Source of the DNA: CAUJIW01 sp963205175
GTDB lineage: Bacteria; Pseudomonadota; Alphaproteobacteria; Sphingomonadales; Sphingomonadaceae
Assembly: GCA_041060555.1 (NCBI GenBank)
Contig: JBEUDS010000029.1
Length of the DNA stretch: 41,119 nucleotides
Direction: 5' to 3' (one strand)
Shown here piece by piece: positions 8,004 through 16,120 of this stretch. How positions within the stretch are numbered: position 1 is the stretch's first letter; every line of letters starts with the position of its first letter. A model generated the notes under the pieces. That model was not told the DNA's origin. It was given only the letters and a program-made list of their open reading frames with translations, and did no database searches. A program made the position numbers and the translations under genes.

Positions 8004-8616
8004 GGACACAGATCTTCTTCTGCTTGCTGATTCTTTCCCTAAGCGTTTGCCGCCCCCGTTTTAGGAGCGACCGAACAGCCTGCTCCGTGCTGTTCATCGT
8101 AAGGGCAATCCGGTGAATCTTCAACTCGTCGAAATAGAAAAGCAGCAGGGCCTGGCGCTGCGATTCCGGCAGGTCGTTGATCAGGGCTTTGAGATTATCT
8201 GACAGCTCGGCCTCGCCGAACTGCACTTGTTCCACTTCCACATGCACGCCGACGTTGTCACTGTTGTCGATCATTGCCTCGATGATCTCGGCCGGCGTCG
8301 GCGGTTCCTTGCGCTTGCGGCGGAAGTCGATGGCCTTGTTGATCGTCACCCGGTGCAGCCAGGTGGTGAAGCGAGCTTCCCCCTGCTGCCACTTGCCCGG
8401 CTGCTTCCACACCGAGATGAACACCTCCTGCACCACGTCTTCCGCTTCCTGCGCGTCGGCGAGGATGTTCATCGATACATGCCAGAGCTTGTTGACGTAG
8501 CGTTCGGTCAACACCCGGAACGCGGCCTGGTCGCCCTGGCTGCTCAGCGAATAAAGCGTCTCGTCCGACAAGCTGTCCAACCGCGTTTTGCTGTGAGGAA
8601 AATTCTGCCCGTTCAT
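7984..8616 (-). CDS. ECF-family RNA polymerase sigma factor
   Basis: This 210-aa protein has region 2 (AFRVLTERYVNKLW, then AEDVVQEVFISVWK with the acidic DVVQEVF core) and region 4 (LPESQRQALLLFYFDELK then a helix ending VRSLLKRGRQTLRER). The middle linker is rich in acidic residues. The ATG at 8616 is preferred; an upstream TTG at 8661 would add 15 unneeded residues. It is read in the same direction as flagellin, fliD and fliS, starting 64 bases after fliS, and overlaps the small partner gene. The position suggests a link to flagellar or envelope regulation, but ECF factors are often merely neighbours. The regulon cannot be deduced. Confidence 0.92.
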   Translation of the reverse strand: MNGQNFPHSKTRLDSLSDETLYSLSSQGDQAAFRVLTERYVNKLWHVSMNILADAQEAEDVVQEVFISVWKQPGKWQQGEARFTTWLHRVTINKAIDFRRKRKEPPTPAEIIEAMIDNSDNVGVHVEVEQVQFGEAELSDNLKALINDLPESQRQALLLFYFDELKIHRIALTMNSTEQAVRSLLKRGRQTLRERISKQKKICVHDIGGI

Positions 8617-8680
8617 CGCACTGACTGCTGCCTGTTGTTCTGATGCAAAGATCACAGGCAATCAGCGTGCCATGATTTGT

Positions 8681-9124
8681 TCATGTGCGACGAACAGTTG
8701 GCCGCACCGCGCCACCATCTCCAGTTGCGATGAGCCGTTCAATAAATGGACGCAACATGTCGAGCATGCTCTGAAATTGACCGGCCGGATCAGGATGGCG
8801 GAGGATTTTCATGCTCCTTGTCAACAGGAAGTCATAGAATCGGGCCAACACCCGCCCATCCGGGCCCGCTAGCTCGAACTTCAGATTCCCCTTTAACGCG
8901 AGGACGATGCGCATCACGCGCTGGGCATATAGGCACATTTTGTCCAGTGCCCCTTTTTCATAGGCAAACTTTGCCGCCACCAGCGCGTCATAGAGCCCGC
9001 GATGCAGCGCGAGCAGGATCTCGCGGCCACCGACCGTGGCATGCTGGGCCATGGCATAGGCGTTCGCGGCGCGCACGCCGAGTGCCGCCATCGAGCCGCG
9101 AAATTCAGTCTGATCAGTCATCAT
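8681..9124 (-). CDS. fliS: Flagellar export chaperone FliS
   Basis: This 147-aa, mainly helical protein matches FliS in layout: an N-terminal NAYAMAQHATVGGREILLAL, then LYDALVAAKFAYEKG, a central helix ending MRIVLALKGNL, and the RFYDFLLTRSMKI segment. FliS binds the C-terminal helices of flagellin in the cytoplasm and prevents premature polymerisation. The ATG at 9124 is chosen because GGAGGAGG stands eight bases upstream, inside the fliD 3' end, and the start overlaps the fliD stop. Order flagellin-fliD-fliS is the standard arrangement. The C-terminus ends in a short basic tail. Confidence 0.87.
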   Translation of the reverse strand: MMTDQTEFRGSMAALGVRAANAYAMAQHATVGGREILLALHRGLYDALVAAKFAYEKGALDKMCLYAQRVMRIVLALKGNLKFELAGPDGRVLARFYDFLLTRSMKILRHPDPAGQFQSMLDMLRPFIERLIATGDGGAVRPTVRRT

Positions 9125-10808
9125 CGTCACTGCCTCCTCCGAGAATGGCGTCGATCTGCTGTTGCAGCAGCTTCGCCGCCTGCACTTCGATTTCCATGGT
9201 CGCGTACTTGTCGACCAGCTTGGTCCGATAGTCCTCCGCCCGCTCGCGGATGCGGTCGGCGCGATCGCTGAGATCCGCGTTGCGGTCGGTGATGTTGTCG
9301 ATATGCTGCTGGATCAGGCCGCTGCTGGTATCGGCATATTCATTGAGCAGATTGACCAGTTTATTGGCAAAACCCTGAGTGATCGACACATCGATCGAGG
9401 TGCTGCTGTCGGTCACCAGCGCGAAGGTCAGGCCTTCGTAGATCGTCCCCTCGACACCGACGAGACGATTGCCTGACACGGTGAAGCAGCCGGACTCGCC
9501 GTTGACCAGCACATCCGTAATCGCGCCGTCGCCATCCACCGTGACATTCAGCGTGAACGACAGCGACGCCTGCATGTTGTCGTTGTTCATCAACACCAGG
9601 TTGCTGTCGGAGGCCTCGAACGTCGTCTCGAAGAACGACTGAACCGCCGACAGATTTGAAAGAATTGCCGAATCCAGCGTCGTTTCATCGTCCAGCGACA
9701 GGGTGTTGTCGTCGTTGAAGACAATACCGAGATCCGCCAGACCGCCGATGTCACCGCTGCCCGTCGCGTTGAGGATCGAATACAGCGTGGCGTTGAGATT
9801 GCGCAGCAACGCGTCGGCGAACAGCACCGCATCATCGGCGGCGCCATCTTCGTCCACCGCCTGCTGGGTGGTGATGAAGGTGCGCAGCTCGTTGTAGGCC
9901 TCGATGAAATCGGTGATGGTGGTCTTCACAGCCGAGCTGTCGACGCCGATTTCCAGCGTGATCGTCGTCCCGCTACTGGCGGCCAGCAACGATATGCTGA
10001 TGCCGGGGATGATGTCGTCGAGTTCATTGTCCGACTGGGTGATCTCGACGCCATCGACCTTGACGATCGCCGATTGCGCCGCCTGGGACACGGTGGCGAA
10101 ATCGCCGGCGCTATCGGTGATACCGATCGTCTGCATGATATCATCGCCACTGGCCACCCCGACCTCGATGTCGACCGCCGTGTCCTGGGCCGCCAGCACC
10201 AGCTGATACTGGTCGGTCGAGACCTTGATCAGAATGGCGCCGACGCCGGTGTTGGCGGACTCATCGTTGATGGCATCGGCGATATCGGACAGCGTCATAT
10301 CGCTGGTGACGGCGATCTCGACGCTGTCGCCGCCGGACAATCCGATCGTGAAGCTGCCGGTCTGGGCCAGCGCTGTGGTGCCTGACTGGACGGAAGAGGC
10401 GACTTTCATCGCTTTGGCGATCTGCACCACCTCGACGTCGTAGGAGGCAATGATCGCGTCATTGTCGACACTGACGGCAAGATATCCGGTGCCATCGCTG
10501 CCGTCGGAGGCCGACATATAGCCCTCCTTGGCGTCGAAGGCGTTGTCGTTGCCCAGCGCGCTATAGTCCGGCGTCGCCAGGGCCTCGACCGCATCGGCGA
10601 TGGCCTGAGCCATGGTCTGCACGCTCTCGTAAGCCGTGATCACCGCTTCATTCTCGGCGATCCGGACATCGATACTGTCGGCGCGCGCCGTCTTTTGGGA
10701 AACCGCGGCCTCGATCAGCGATCCCGTGTCGAGGCCGGAGGAAATGGACGAGATGTAGATGGACGAACTCGACGTCACCACCGCCCCGGATACCGAAGAT
10801 GTCGACAT
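9114..10808 (-). CDS. fliD: Flagellar filament cap protein FliD (HAP2)
   Basis: This 564-aa protein has the FliD N-terminal signature ISSISSGLDTGSLIEAAVSQ, a central acidic Ser/Thr/Ala-rich variable domain, and a C-terminal helical domain ending in DKYATMEIEVQAAK and a poly-Asp tail (GGGSDDDD). FliD forms the cap that folds flagellin subunits at the filament tip and is exported by the flagellar type III system. The ATG at 10808 starts MSTSSVSG; an in-frame upstream start at 10844 would translate through a hairpin. The poly-Asp end is unusual for the family. It overlaps fliS. Confidence 0.9.
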   Translation of the reverse strand: MSTSSVSGAVVTSSSSIYISSISSGLDTGSLIEAAVSQKTARADSIDVRIAENEAVITAYESVQTMAQAIADAVEALATPDYSALGNDNAFDAKEGYMSASDGSDGTGYLAVSVDNDAIIASYDVEVVQIAKAMKVASSVQSGTTALAQTGSFTIGLSGGDSVEIAVTSDMTLSDIADAINDESANTGVGAILIKVSTDQYQLVLAAQDTAVDIEVGVASGDDIMQTIGITDSAGDFATVSQAAQSAIVKVDGVEITQSDNELDDIIPGISISLLAASSGTTITLEIGVDSSAVKTTITDFIEAYNELRTFITTQQAVDEDGAADDAVLFADALLRNLNATLYSILNATGSGDIGGLADLGIVFNDDNTLSLDDETTLDSAILSNLSAVQSFFETTFEASDSNLVLMNNDNMQASLSFTLNVTVDGDGAITDVLVNGESGCFTVSGNRLVGVEGTIYEGLTFALVTDSSTSIDVSITQGFANKLVNLLNEYADTSSGLIQQHIDNITDRNADLSDRADRIRERAEDYRTKLVDKYATMEIEVQAAKLLQQQIDAILGGGSDDDD

Positions 10809-10829
10809 GACCTGTATCCCGTGGAAGGC

Positions 10830-10856
10830 GGGAGGAGGATGCAAGATCCTCCTCCC
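10830..10856. promoter_or_regulatory. Strong hairpin in the flagellin-fliD intergenic gap
   Basis: An 11-bp perfect inverted repeat (GGGAGGAGGAT, five-base loop, mirror) lies 22 bases before the fliD start on the minus-strand message. It has no T-run, so it is not a standard terminator. Its stem contains a ribosome-site-like GGAGGAGG that would be sequestered. It could stabilise the upstream flagellin message or limit fliD translation. Confidence 0.6.
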
Positions 10857-10905
10857 CAGTCAGGCATGAAGGGCCGGCGAACGCCGCCCCTTCGGACAGA
10901 CCCGC

Positions 10906-11736
10906 TTACCGCATCAGATCGAGAAGCTTCTGGGGCATCTCGTTGGCCTGGCTCAGCGCGGCGATGGCCGCGTTGGTCAGGGTCTGGGCGTTGGTGAAGT
11001 TGGTCTGTTCCGCCGCAAGGTCCGCGTCCATCAGCGTGGACTCCGCCGCCTCGAGGTTCTCCAGCGATGTCGCGATGACGTCGCCGCGATACTCGAAACG
11101 CGACAGCGTCGCACCAACGTTCGCCCGCGCCGATGACACCGTGGCGATGGCGGCATCAAGCGCATTCATCGCCGTGGTGGCATTGGTGGCGTCGGTCACG
11201 TCACCGCCCGAAATGCCCAATGCCGTGGTATCGACATCGGCCAGCTCAACCGTGATGACGTCGGTGCTCGACGTGCCGACCATGAAGTCGACACCCGTGC
11301 CCGTCGCGAAGTCGCTGGTGCCATCCAGCAGGGTGGTGCCGTTGAAAGTGGTCGACGTCGTGATGTCGTCGATTTCCTCCAGCAGCTGCTGGTACTCCGC
11401 ATCGATGTATGCACGCTCGGTCGTCCCGACGGCACCCGAGAGCGCCTGGGCGGCGAGCGACTTCATGCGTTCGAGAATATCCGAGATATTCGCGAGCGCA
11501 CCATCGGCGGTCTGCAACACGGCCTCTCCGTGTTGCGCGTTGACGGACGCTTGCTCAAGCACGGCGACATCCGCCGACAGGCCGGTGCCGATGGCAAGGC
11601 CAGCGGCATCGTCCGAGGCGGTCTGGATACGCGAGCCGCTGGACAGTTTGGCCAGCGACGTGCTCTGCGCTTCGGAATTGGCATTCAGATAGCGCAGTGC
11701 CGTGTTTGCAGCGGTATTGGTCGAGATAACAGGCAT
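10906..11736 (-). CDS. fliC: Flagellin
   Basis: This 276-aa filament subunit shows the conserved flagellin N-terminal domain (ISTNTAANTALRYLNAN, LAKLSSGSRIQTASDDAAGL) and C-terminal domain (ATLSRFEYRGDVIATSLENL, then LMDADLAAEQTNFT and a QANEMPQKLLDLMR end). The variable middle is short, so the filament has a small outer domain. It is exported unfolded by the flagellar secretion system. A good ribosome site (ggagttagaag) precedes the ATG at 11736. A GC-rich imperfect hairpin follows the stop around 10870-10890 and may end or process the message. It is divergent from flgD across a symmetric control region. Confidence 0.96.
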   Translation of the reverse strand: MPVISTNTAANTALRYLNANSEAQSTSLAKLSSGSRIQTASDDAAGLAIGTGLSADVAVLEQASVNAQHGEAVLQTADGALANISDILERMKSLAAQALSGAVGTTERAYIDAEYQQLLEEIDDITTSTTFNGTTLLDGTSDFATGTGVDFMVGTSSTDVITVELADVDTTALGISGGDVTDATNATTAMNALDAAIATVSSARANVGATLSRFEYRGDVIATSLENLEAAESTLMDADLAAEQTNFTNAQTLTNAAIAALSQANEMPQKLLDLMR

Positions 11737-12046
11737 CTTCTAACTCCAGTTTCTCCGGTTTCACGCCGGGGCCCGCGAATTCTTCGACCCCGGGAAGACG
11801 CTTCGCCGATTTTGGGCATCACGCTTCACTCGCTTCAACGGACGGTCACCGGACAATGGGGCGCACTTTTTTGATCCGGCGCTGAAAAAGTTTTTCGCCG
11901 CCGCCTACGCATTTTTTGCGCCCCATTCCCGCGACCGGTCCCGTTGAAGGGTCAGCAGGCCGGTGCGACCCACCACGGCGCACCGTCCAGACGACACCCA
12001 GTCGATGCCCGGCCCTCCCGGCATCGTCGACGCGAGGAAGACAGAC
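11737..12046. promoter_or_regulatory. Divergent flagellin/flgD control region with nested inverted repeats
   Basis: This 310-base gap contains an 11-bp inverted repeat, AATGGGGCGCA at 11855-11865 and its complement at 11917-11927. Its centre (11891) nearly coincides with a second palindrome, GAAAAAGTTTTTC at 11884-11896. On the minus strand GGGCGCAAAAAATGC (11909-11923) has the GG-N10-GC spacing of a sigma-54 element directed at flagellin, about 170 bases upstream. The symmetric layout suggests a shared operator for both transcription units. The promoter class is a visual judgement. Confidence 0.5.
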
Positions 12047-12718
12047 ATGACGGACATTTCTTCGATCGTCAGCACCACCACGTCGACCACCGCGTCGACG
12101 TCGTCGAGCACGACATCCGATGCCACCAACCAGTTCCTGACGCTGCTGATGACGCAGCTGACCAACCAGAATCCGCTGGATCCGCTGGATACCAACGAGT
12201 TCACCAGCCAGCTCGTCAGCTACTCGTCGCTGGAACAGCAGATCAGCATGAGCAGCCAGCTGGAAAACATCAGCGCGATGCTCTCGACCTATTCGAACTT
12301 CTCCGCCCTGTCCTATCTGGGCAGCACGGTGGAGCTCGACAGCAGCATCGCACCGGTCCAGGACGGCACGGCGAACTGGGTCTACGACCTCGACTCCAAC
12401 GCCACCTCGGCCACGGTCTCCGTCACCAACGACGACGGCGACGTCGTCTATGTCGACAGCGTTGACGCCAGCGCCGGCCGCCACAACCTGTCGCTGTCAC
12501 TCGGCCAGCTCAACGGCGTCGCCGAGGGCGACACGCTGACGCTGAGCGTCACCGCCACCGATGGCGACGTCAACAGCATCGGCAGCAGCATCACCTCGCT
12601 GGCGGTTGCCGAGGCGCTGGACACCTCTAGCGGCAGCGCCGTGTTCCAGGCCGGCGACCTCACCTTCAGCGACGCCAACATCGTGAAATTCTACAGCAGC
12701 GCCGCCGCGGCTGCGTGA
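12047..12718 (+). CDS. flgD: Flagellar hook capping protein FlgD
   Basis: This 223-aa protein has the FlgD signature FLTLLMTQLTNQNPLDPLD followed by EFTSQLVSYSSLEQQ, then FlgD Ig-like and Tudor-like regions, including VTNDDGDVVYVDSV. FlgD is a temporary scaffold at the tip of the growing hook and is secreted through the flagellar export gate. The start at 12047 precedes a Ser/Thr-rich N-terminus used for export; an in-frame ATG at 11963 would add an unlikely Pro-rich leader. It is the first gene of the flgD-flgE-110aa-flgK-flgL operon, 24 bases before flgE. Confidence 0.92.
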   Translation: MTDISSIVSTTTSTTASTSSSTTSDATNQFLTLLMTQLTNQNPLDPLDTNEFTSQLVSYSSLEQQISMSSQLENISAMLSTYSNFSALSYLGSTVELDSSIAPVQDGTANWVYDLDSNATSATVSVTNDDGDVVYVDSVDASAGRHNLSLSLGQLNGVAEGDTLTLSVTATDGDVNSIGSSITSLAVAEALDTSSGSAVFQAGDLTFSDANIVKFYSSAAAAA

Positions 12719-12742
12719 CGTCATAAAGTCAGGAGACACCCC

Positions 12743-14023
12743 ATGAGCCTTACGTCTGCGCTTACGTCGGCCGTGTCCGGCCTCACCGCCCAGAGCCTGG
12801 CGCTGTCGGCGATTTCCGAGAATATCGCCAACGCCAGCACCACCGCCTACAAGACCAAGGATGTGTCGTTCCAGTCCCTGGTCACCGGCGCCGGCAGCGG
12901 CGGCAATTCGGTGAGCGGCGTGTCGGGCTCCACCAGCCAGTCGGTGAGCGTGCAGGGTCTGGTGGAAGCCACCGACGTCTCCACCAACATCGCCATCCAG
13001 GGCAGCGGCTATTTCGTCGTCGCCGACGACACCGACGCGAAGGCCTCGGATTACAAATACACCCGCAACGGCAGCTTCTCGACCGATGCCGATGGCTATC
13101 TGGTCAACGAGGAAGGCTATTATCTGCTGGGCTTCGCGACCGACGCCGAAGGCAACATCACCACCAGCAACACCAGCGATCTGTCCGGCCTGCAGCCGAT
13201 CAGCGTCGAGTCCATCAGCGGCACCGCCAAGGCGACCACCGAGGTCTCGATGGTGGCCAACCTGCCGGCCGACGCTGCCGCCGGCGATACCTTCACGACG
13301 TCCATCGAGATCCTCGACTCCGTCGGTGTCAGCCACACCATCGAGCAGACCTGGACCAAGGACAGCGCCAACAGCTGGACGCTGACGCTGAGCAACCCCT
13401 ATTCCGGCGACGACGCCAGCACCTCCAGCGGCACCATCAGTCCGTCGACCGTCACCGTGACCTTCGATCAAAACGGCCTGCTGGCCTCGACCAACCCGTC
13501 GCCGATCGACCTCACCATCACCGGTCTGTCGTCGGGCGCCGGCGATACCAGGTTCACGCTGGATCTTGGCACCGCCGGCAGTGCCGACGGCCTGACCCAG
13601 TTCGCCTCCACCGTCGACACCCCGGCCATCGAAGTGACCGAGATCGAACAGGACGGCGCGCGCTATGGCCAGCTCACCAGCGTCTCCATCGACGACGATG
13701 GCCTGGTAACCGCCAATTTCGACAACGGCCTCAGCATGGCGATCTATCAGATTCCGGTCGCCACCTTCTCCAACCCCGCCGGCCTGACCCTGGTCGAGGG
13801 CACCGTCTACGACGAGAGCCTGGCGGCGGGCTCGCTCAACATCTCGCTGCCTGGACAGGGCGGTGCCGGCAGCCTGGAGGCCAGCGCGCTGGAAGCCTCG
13901 ACCACCGACACGGCGGTGGAGTTCAACAAGATGATCGTCGCGCAGCAGGCCTATTCGGCGGCGGCCCAGCTGATCAGCACCGTCGACGACATGTTTGAAT
14001 CATTGATCCAGGCGGTCCGCTGA
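12743..14023 (+). CDS. flgE: Flagellar hook protein FlgE
   Basis: This 426-aa protein begins with the rod/hook family motif SLALSAISENIANASTTAYK and ends with the matching helical segment AVEFNKMIVAQQAYSAAAQL and FESLIQAVR. Between them are the FlgE beta-domains, with TNIAIQGSGYFVV at about residue 85 and a GSFSTDADGYLVN stretch. FlgE polymerises into the flexible hook outside the cell. It has a ribosome site (aggagac) before the ATG at 12743. Its stop shares one base with the start of the next gene. Length and motif order are normal. Confidence 0.96.
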   Translation: MSLTSALTSAVSGLTAQSLALSAISENIANASTTAYKTKDVSFQSLVTGAGSGGNSVSGVSGSTSQSVSVQGLVEATDVSTNIAIQGSGYFVVADDTDAKASDYKYTRNGSFSTDADGYLVNEEGYYLLGFATDAEGNITTSNTSDLSGLQPISVESISGTAKATTEVSMVANLPADAAAGDTFTTSIEILDSVGVSHTIEQTWTKDSANSWTLTLSNPYSGDDASTSSGTISPSTVTVTFDQNGLLASTNPSPIDLTITGLSSGAGDTRFTLDLGTAGSADGLTQFASTVDTPAIEVTEIEQDGARYGQLTSVSIDDDGLVTANFDNGLSMAIYQIPVATFSNPAGLTLVEGTVYDESLAAGSLNISLPGQGGAGSLEASALEASTTDTAVEFNKMIVAQQAYSAAAQLISTVDDMFESLIQAVR

Positions 14024-14355
14024 TGTCCCGCGCGCTCAACCGGACGCTGGCGGCGGCGGCACGCTCGCGCAAGCAGGACTTCGCCCTGCCGCTGGTGCGC
14101 TCGACCGACGAGGCCGCCGCACTGGCCCGCGAGATCGTCGTGCAGGTGCGCCACCTGCCCGACGACCAGCGCCTGCTGCTGCTCACCAGCATTCACGAGC
14201 TCTGCCAGATGCTCGAACGCCGGCTGGATGTGCTGGAGCGCGACATGGCGGAAACCCGCCAGCAGCTGCTGCGCATCGAGCACGGCGTGCGCGCCAGCAA
14301 CGGCTACGCCAACAGCGTCGGCCTCAGTGGCCCGGCGCGCGGCATCCGGCGATAG
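14023..14355 (+). CDS. Unknown 110-aa protein between flgE and flgK, possible flagellar chaperone
   Basis: I do not recognise this protein. It is basic at both ends and has a long helical, probably coiled-coil middle (LARE, then ELCQMLERRLDVLERDMAETR). There is no signal peptide or membrane segment. Its ATG overlaps the flgE stop by one base and flgK starts 21 bases after it, so it is translated with the hook genes. The slot between flgE and flgK/flgL and the helical character would suit an export chaperone of the FlgN type or a structural helper. It lacks the FlgN sequence features I know, so the function is open. Confidence 0.65.
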   Translation: MSRALNRTLAAAARSRKQDFALPLVRSTDEAAALAREIVVQVRHLPDDQRLLLLTSIHELCQMLERRLDVLERDMAETRQQLLRIEHGVRASNGYANSVGLSGPARGIRR

Positions 14356-14376
14356 CGGCACAGGGAGGTCCGCGCC

Positions 14377-16107
14377 ATGTCCCTCACCTCATCCCTGCTG
14401 ACGGCTAGCAGCGGCCTGCTGAACACGCAGTACCAGATCGCCATTACCAACACGAACGTCTCCAACGCGGGCGAGACGGGCTACACCAAGAAGACCTACT
14501 CGGCGACCAGCGTCAGTTCCGCCACCGGCTCGACCTTTACCGCCGGCCAGGTCGAGCGCACGGTCAACACCTATCTCTCGAAGACCGTTGTCGCCAAGAA
14601 CGCCGAGCTCGGCGCGGCCCGGACCATCAACGATTACCTGGCCAGCTACGACACGATGGTCGGCCAGGTCGATGGCGGCACCGATCTGTCCAGCATGATC
14701 GACACGCTGCAGGCGTCGATCAGCGCCCTGTCGGCGTCGGCCGACAGCGAGAGCGCCAAATCGCAGGTGCTGGCCGACCTGGAAGGCCTGACCACGCAGA
14801 TCAGCGCGCTGTCGGCCCAGGTGCAGAGCCTGCGCACCGAGGCGGAAGGCGACATCGCCGACACCGTGGCCGCCATCAACGACGGCCTGTCGCTGATCGC
14901 CTCGCTCAACGACCAGATCGTCTCGCTGGCCAGCAACGGCGCCGACGTCACCGGCCTGGAAGACCAGCGCGACGCCGCCCTGGTCGAACTGTCGTCGCTG
15001 ATCGGCATTTCCTACTACACCACCAGCGACAACCAGGTGCAGGTCTACACCCAGTCGGGCAGCCTGCTGCTGGGCGTCGATGGCGCCGTGACGCTCGACT
15101 ACACCGCCGCCGGCCGGCTCGACGCCGCGGTGAGCTACCCCGACACCCTGTCGGGCATCACGCTCAACGGCCGCGACATCACCGGCACGCTGACCAGCGG
15201 CGAGCTGGGCGCGCTGCTGTCGCTGCGCGACGACTTCCTGGTCGGCGAGCAGGAGAAGCTCGACGCCCTGGCCGGCGCGCTCATCGCGCAGATCAACGAC
15301 GCCGCCAACGCCAGCAGCACCTACCCGCCGCCCAACAGCCTGACCAGCGCCGGAACGGTGGCCGCCAGCGACAGTTTCAGCGCCACCGGCAGCATCCGCA
15401 TCGCCATCACCGGCACCGACGGCACGCTGGTCTCGACCCAGGATCTCGACCTCGGCGGCATCACCACCATCGCCGACCTGGTGACGGCGCTCAACGGCAT
15501 CAGCGGTGTCAGCGCCAGCGTGTCGAGCGACGGCAAGCTGGTGGTGGCCGCCAGCAGCGCCAGTCAGGGCATCGTCATTGCCGGCATCGACGAGAGCGTT
15601 GGCGCCGAGGGTGACGGCTTTTCGAGCTACTTCGGCTTCAACGACATCCTCACCGGCACCGACGCCCGCAGCATCGGCCTGGTGTCGGCGATGTCGGACG
15701 ACCCCAGCCTGCTGCCCACCGCCACGCTGGCCGACACGCTGACGGTCGGCGCCAAGGCGCTCACCGCCGCCGACAACAGCGGCGTCATGCGGCTCGCCGA
15801 GGCGCTGACCGGCGACATCAGCTTCGAGGCCGCCGGCGGCTTTTCGGCCCGCACGGCGAGCCTGGCCGACTATGCCGCGTCCATCGTCTCGGCCGCGGCG
15901 ACAATGATCAGCACCGCCGAGACGACGCTGGAGACCGCCCAGGACAGCTACGACTATGTCTCCAATCTGCTCACCAACCAGACAGCGGTGAACATCGACG
16001 AGGAAATCGCCAGGCTGACGCTGTTCCAGAACCAGTATGAGGCAACGGCCCAGCTGATCTCCATCACCCAGGAGCTGTTCGACACGCTCATCAACATGGT
16101 GAAATGA
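14377..16107 (+). CDS. flgK: Flagellar hook-associated protein FlgK (HAP1)
   Basis: This 576-aa protein starts with the hook-associated motif SSGLLNTQYQIAITNTNVSN and a YTKKTYSA segment, and ends with NIDEEIARLTLFQNQYEATA plus QELFDTLINMVK. Both are paired helical ends shared by FlgK/FlgE-type axial proteins. The long GLEDQRDAALVELSSLI region at about residue 195 is diagnostic of FlgK. FlgK forms the first ring of the hook-filament junction. It has a ribosome site (gggaggtc) before the ATG. It lies 13 bases before flgL. Confidence 0.95.
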   Translation: MSLTSSLLTASSGLLNTQYQIAITNTNVSNAGETGYTKKTYSATSVSSATGSTFTAGQVERTVNTYLSKTVVAKNAELGAARTINDYLASYDTMVGQVDGGTDLSSMIDTLQASISALSASADSESAKSQVLADLEGLTTQISALSAQVQSLRTEAEGDIADTVAAINDGLSLIASLNDQIVSLASNGADVTGLEDQRDAALVELSSLIGISYYTTSDNQVQVYTQSGSLLLGVDGAVTLDYTAAGRLDAAVSYPDTLSGITLNGRDITGTLTSGELGALLSLRDDFLVGEQEKLDALAGALIAQINDAANASSTYPPPNSLTSAGTVAASDSFSATGSIRIAITGTDGTLVSTQDLDLGGITTIADLVTALNGISGVSASVSSDGKLVVAASSASQGIVIAGIDESVGAEGDGFSSYFGFNDILTGTDARSIGLVSAMSDDPSLLPTATLADTLTVGAKALTAADNSGVMRLAEALTGDISFEAAGGFSARTASLADYAASIVSAAATMISTAETTLETAQDSYDYVSNLLTNQTAVNIDEEIARLTLFQNQYEATAQLISITQELFDTLINMVK

Positions 16108-16120
16108 GGAGGCCGGACCG

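Noticed and set aside
13000..16000. Repetitive Ser/Thr/Ala/Asp coding as possible repeat array or CRISPR
   Set aside because: This is ordinary axial flagellar protein composition; there are no evenly spaced identical repeats.
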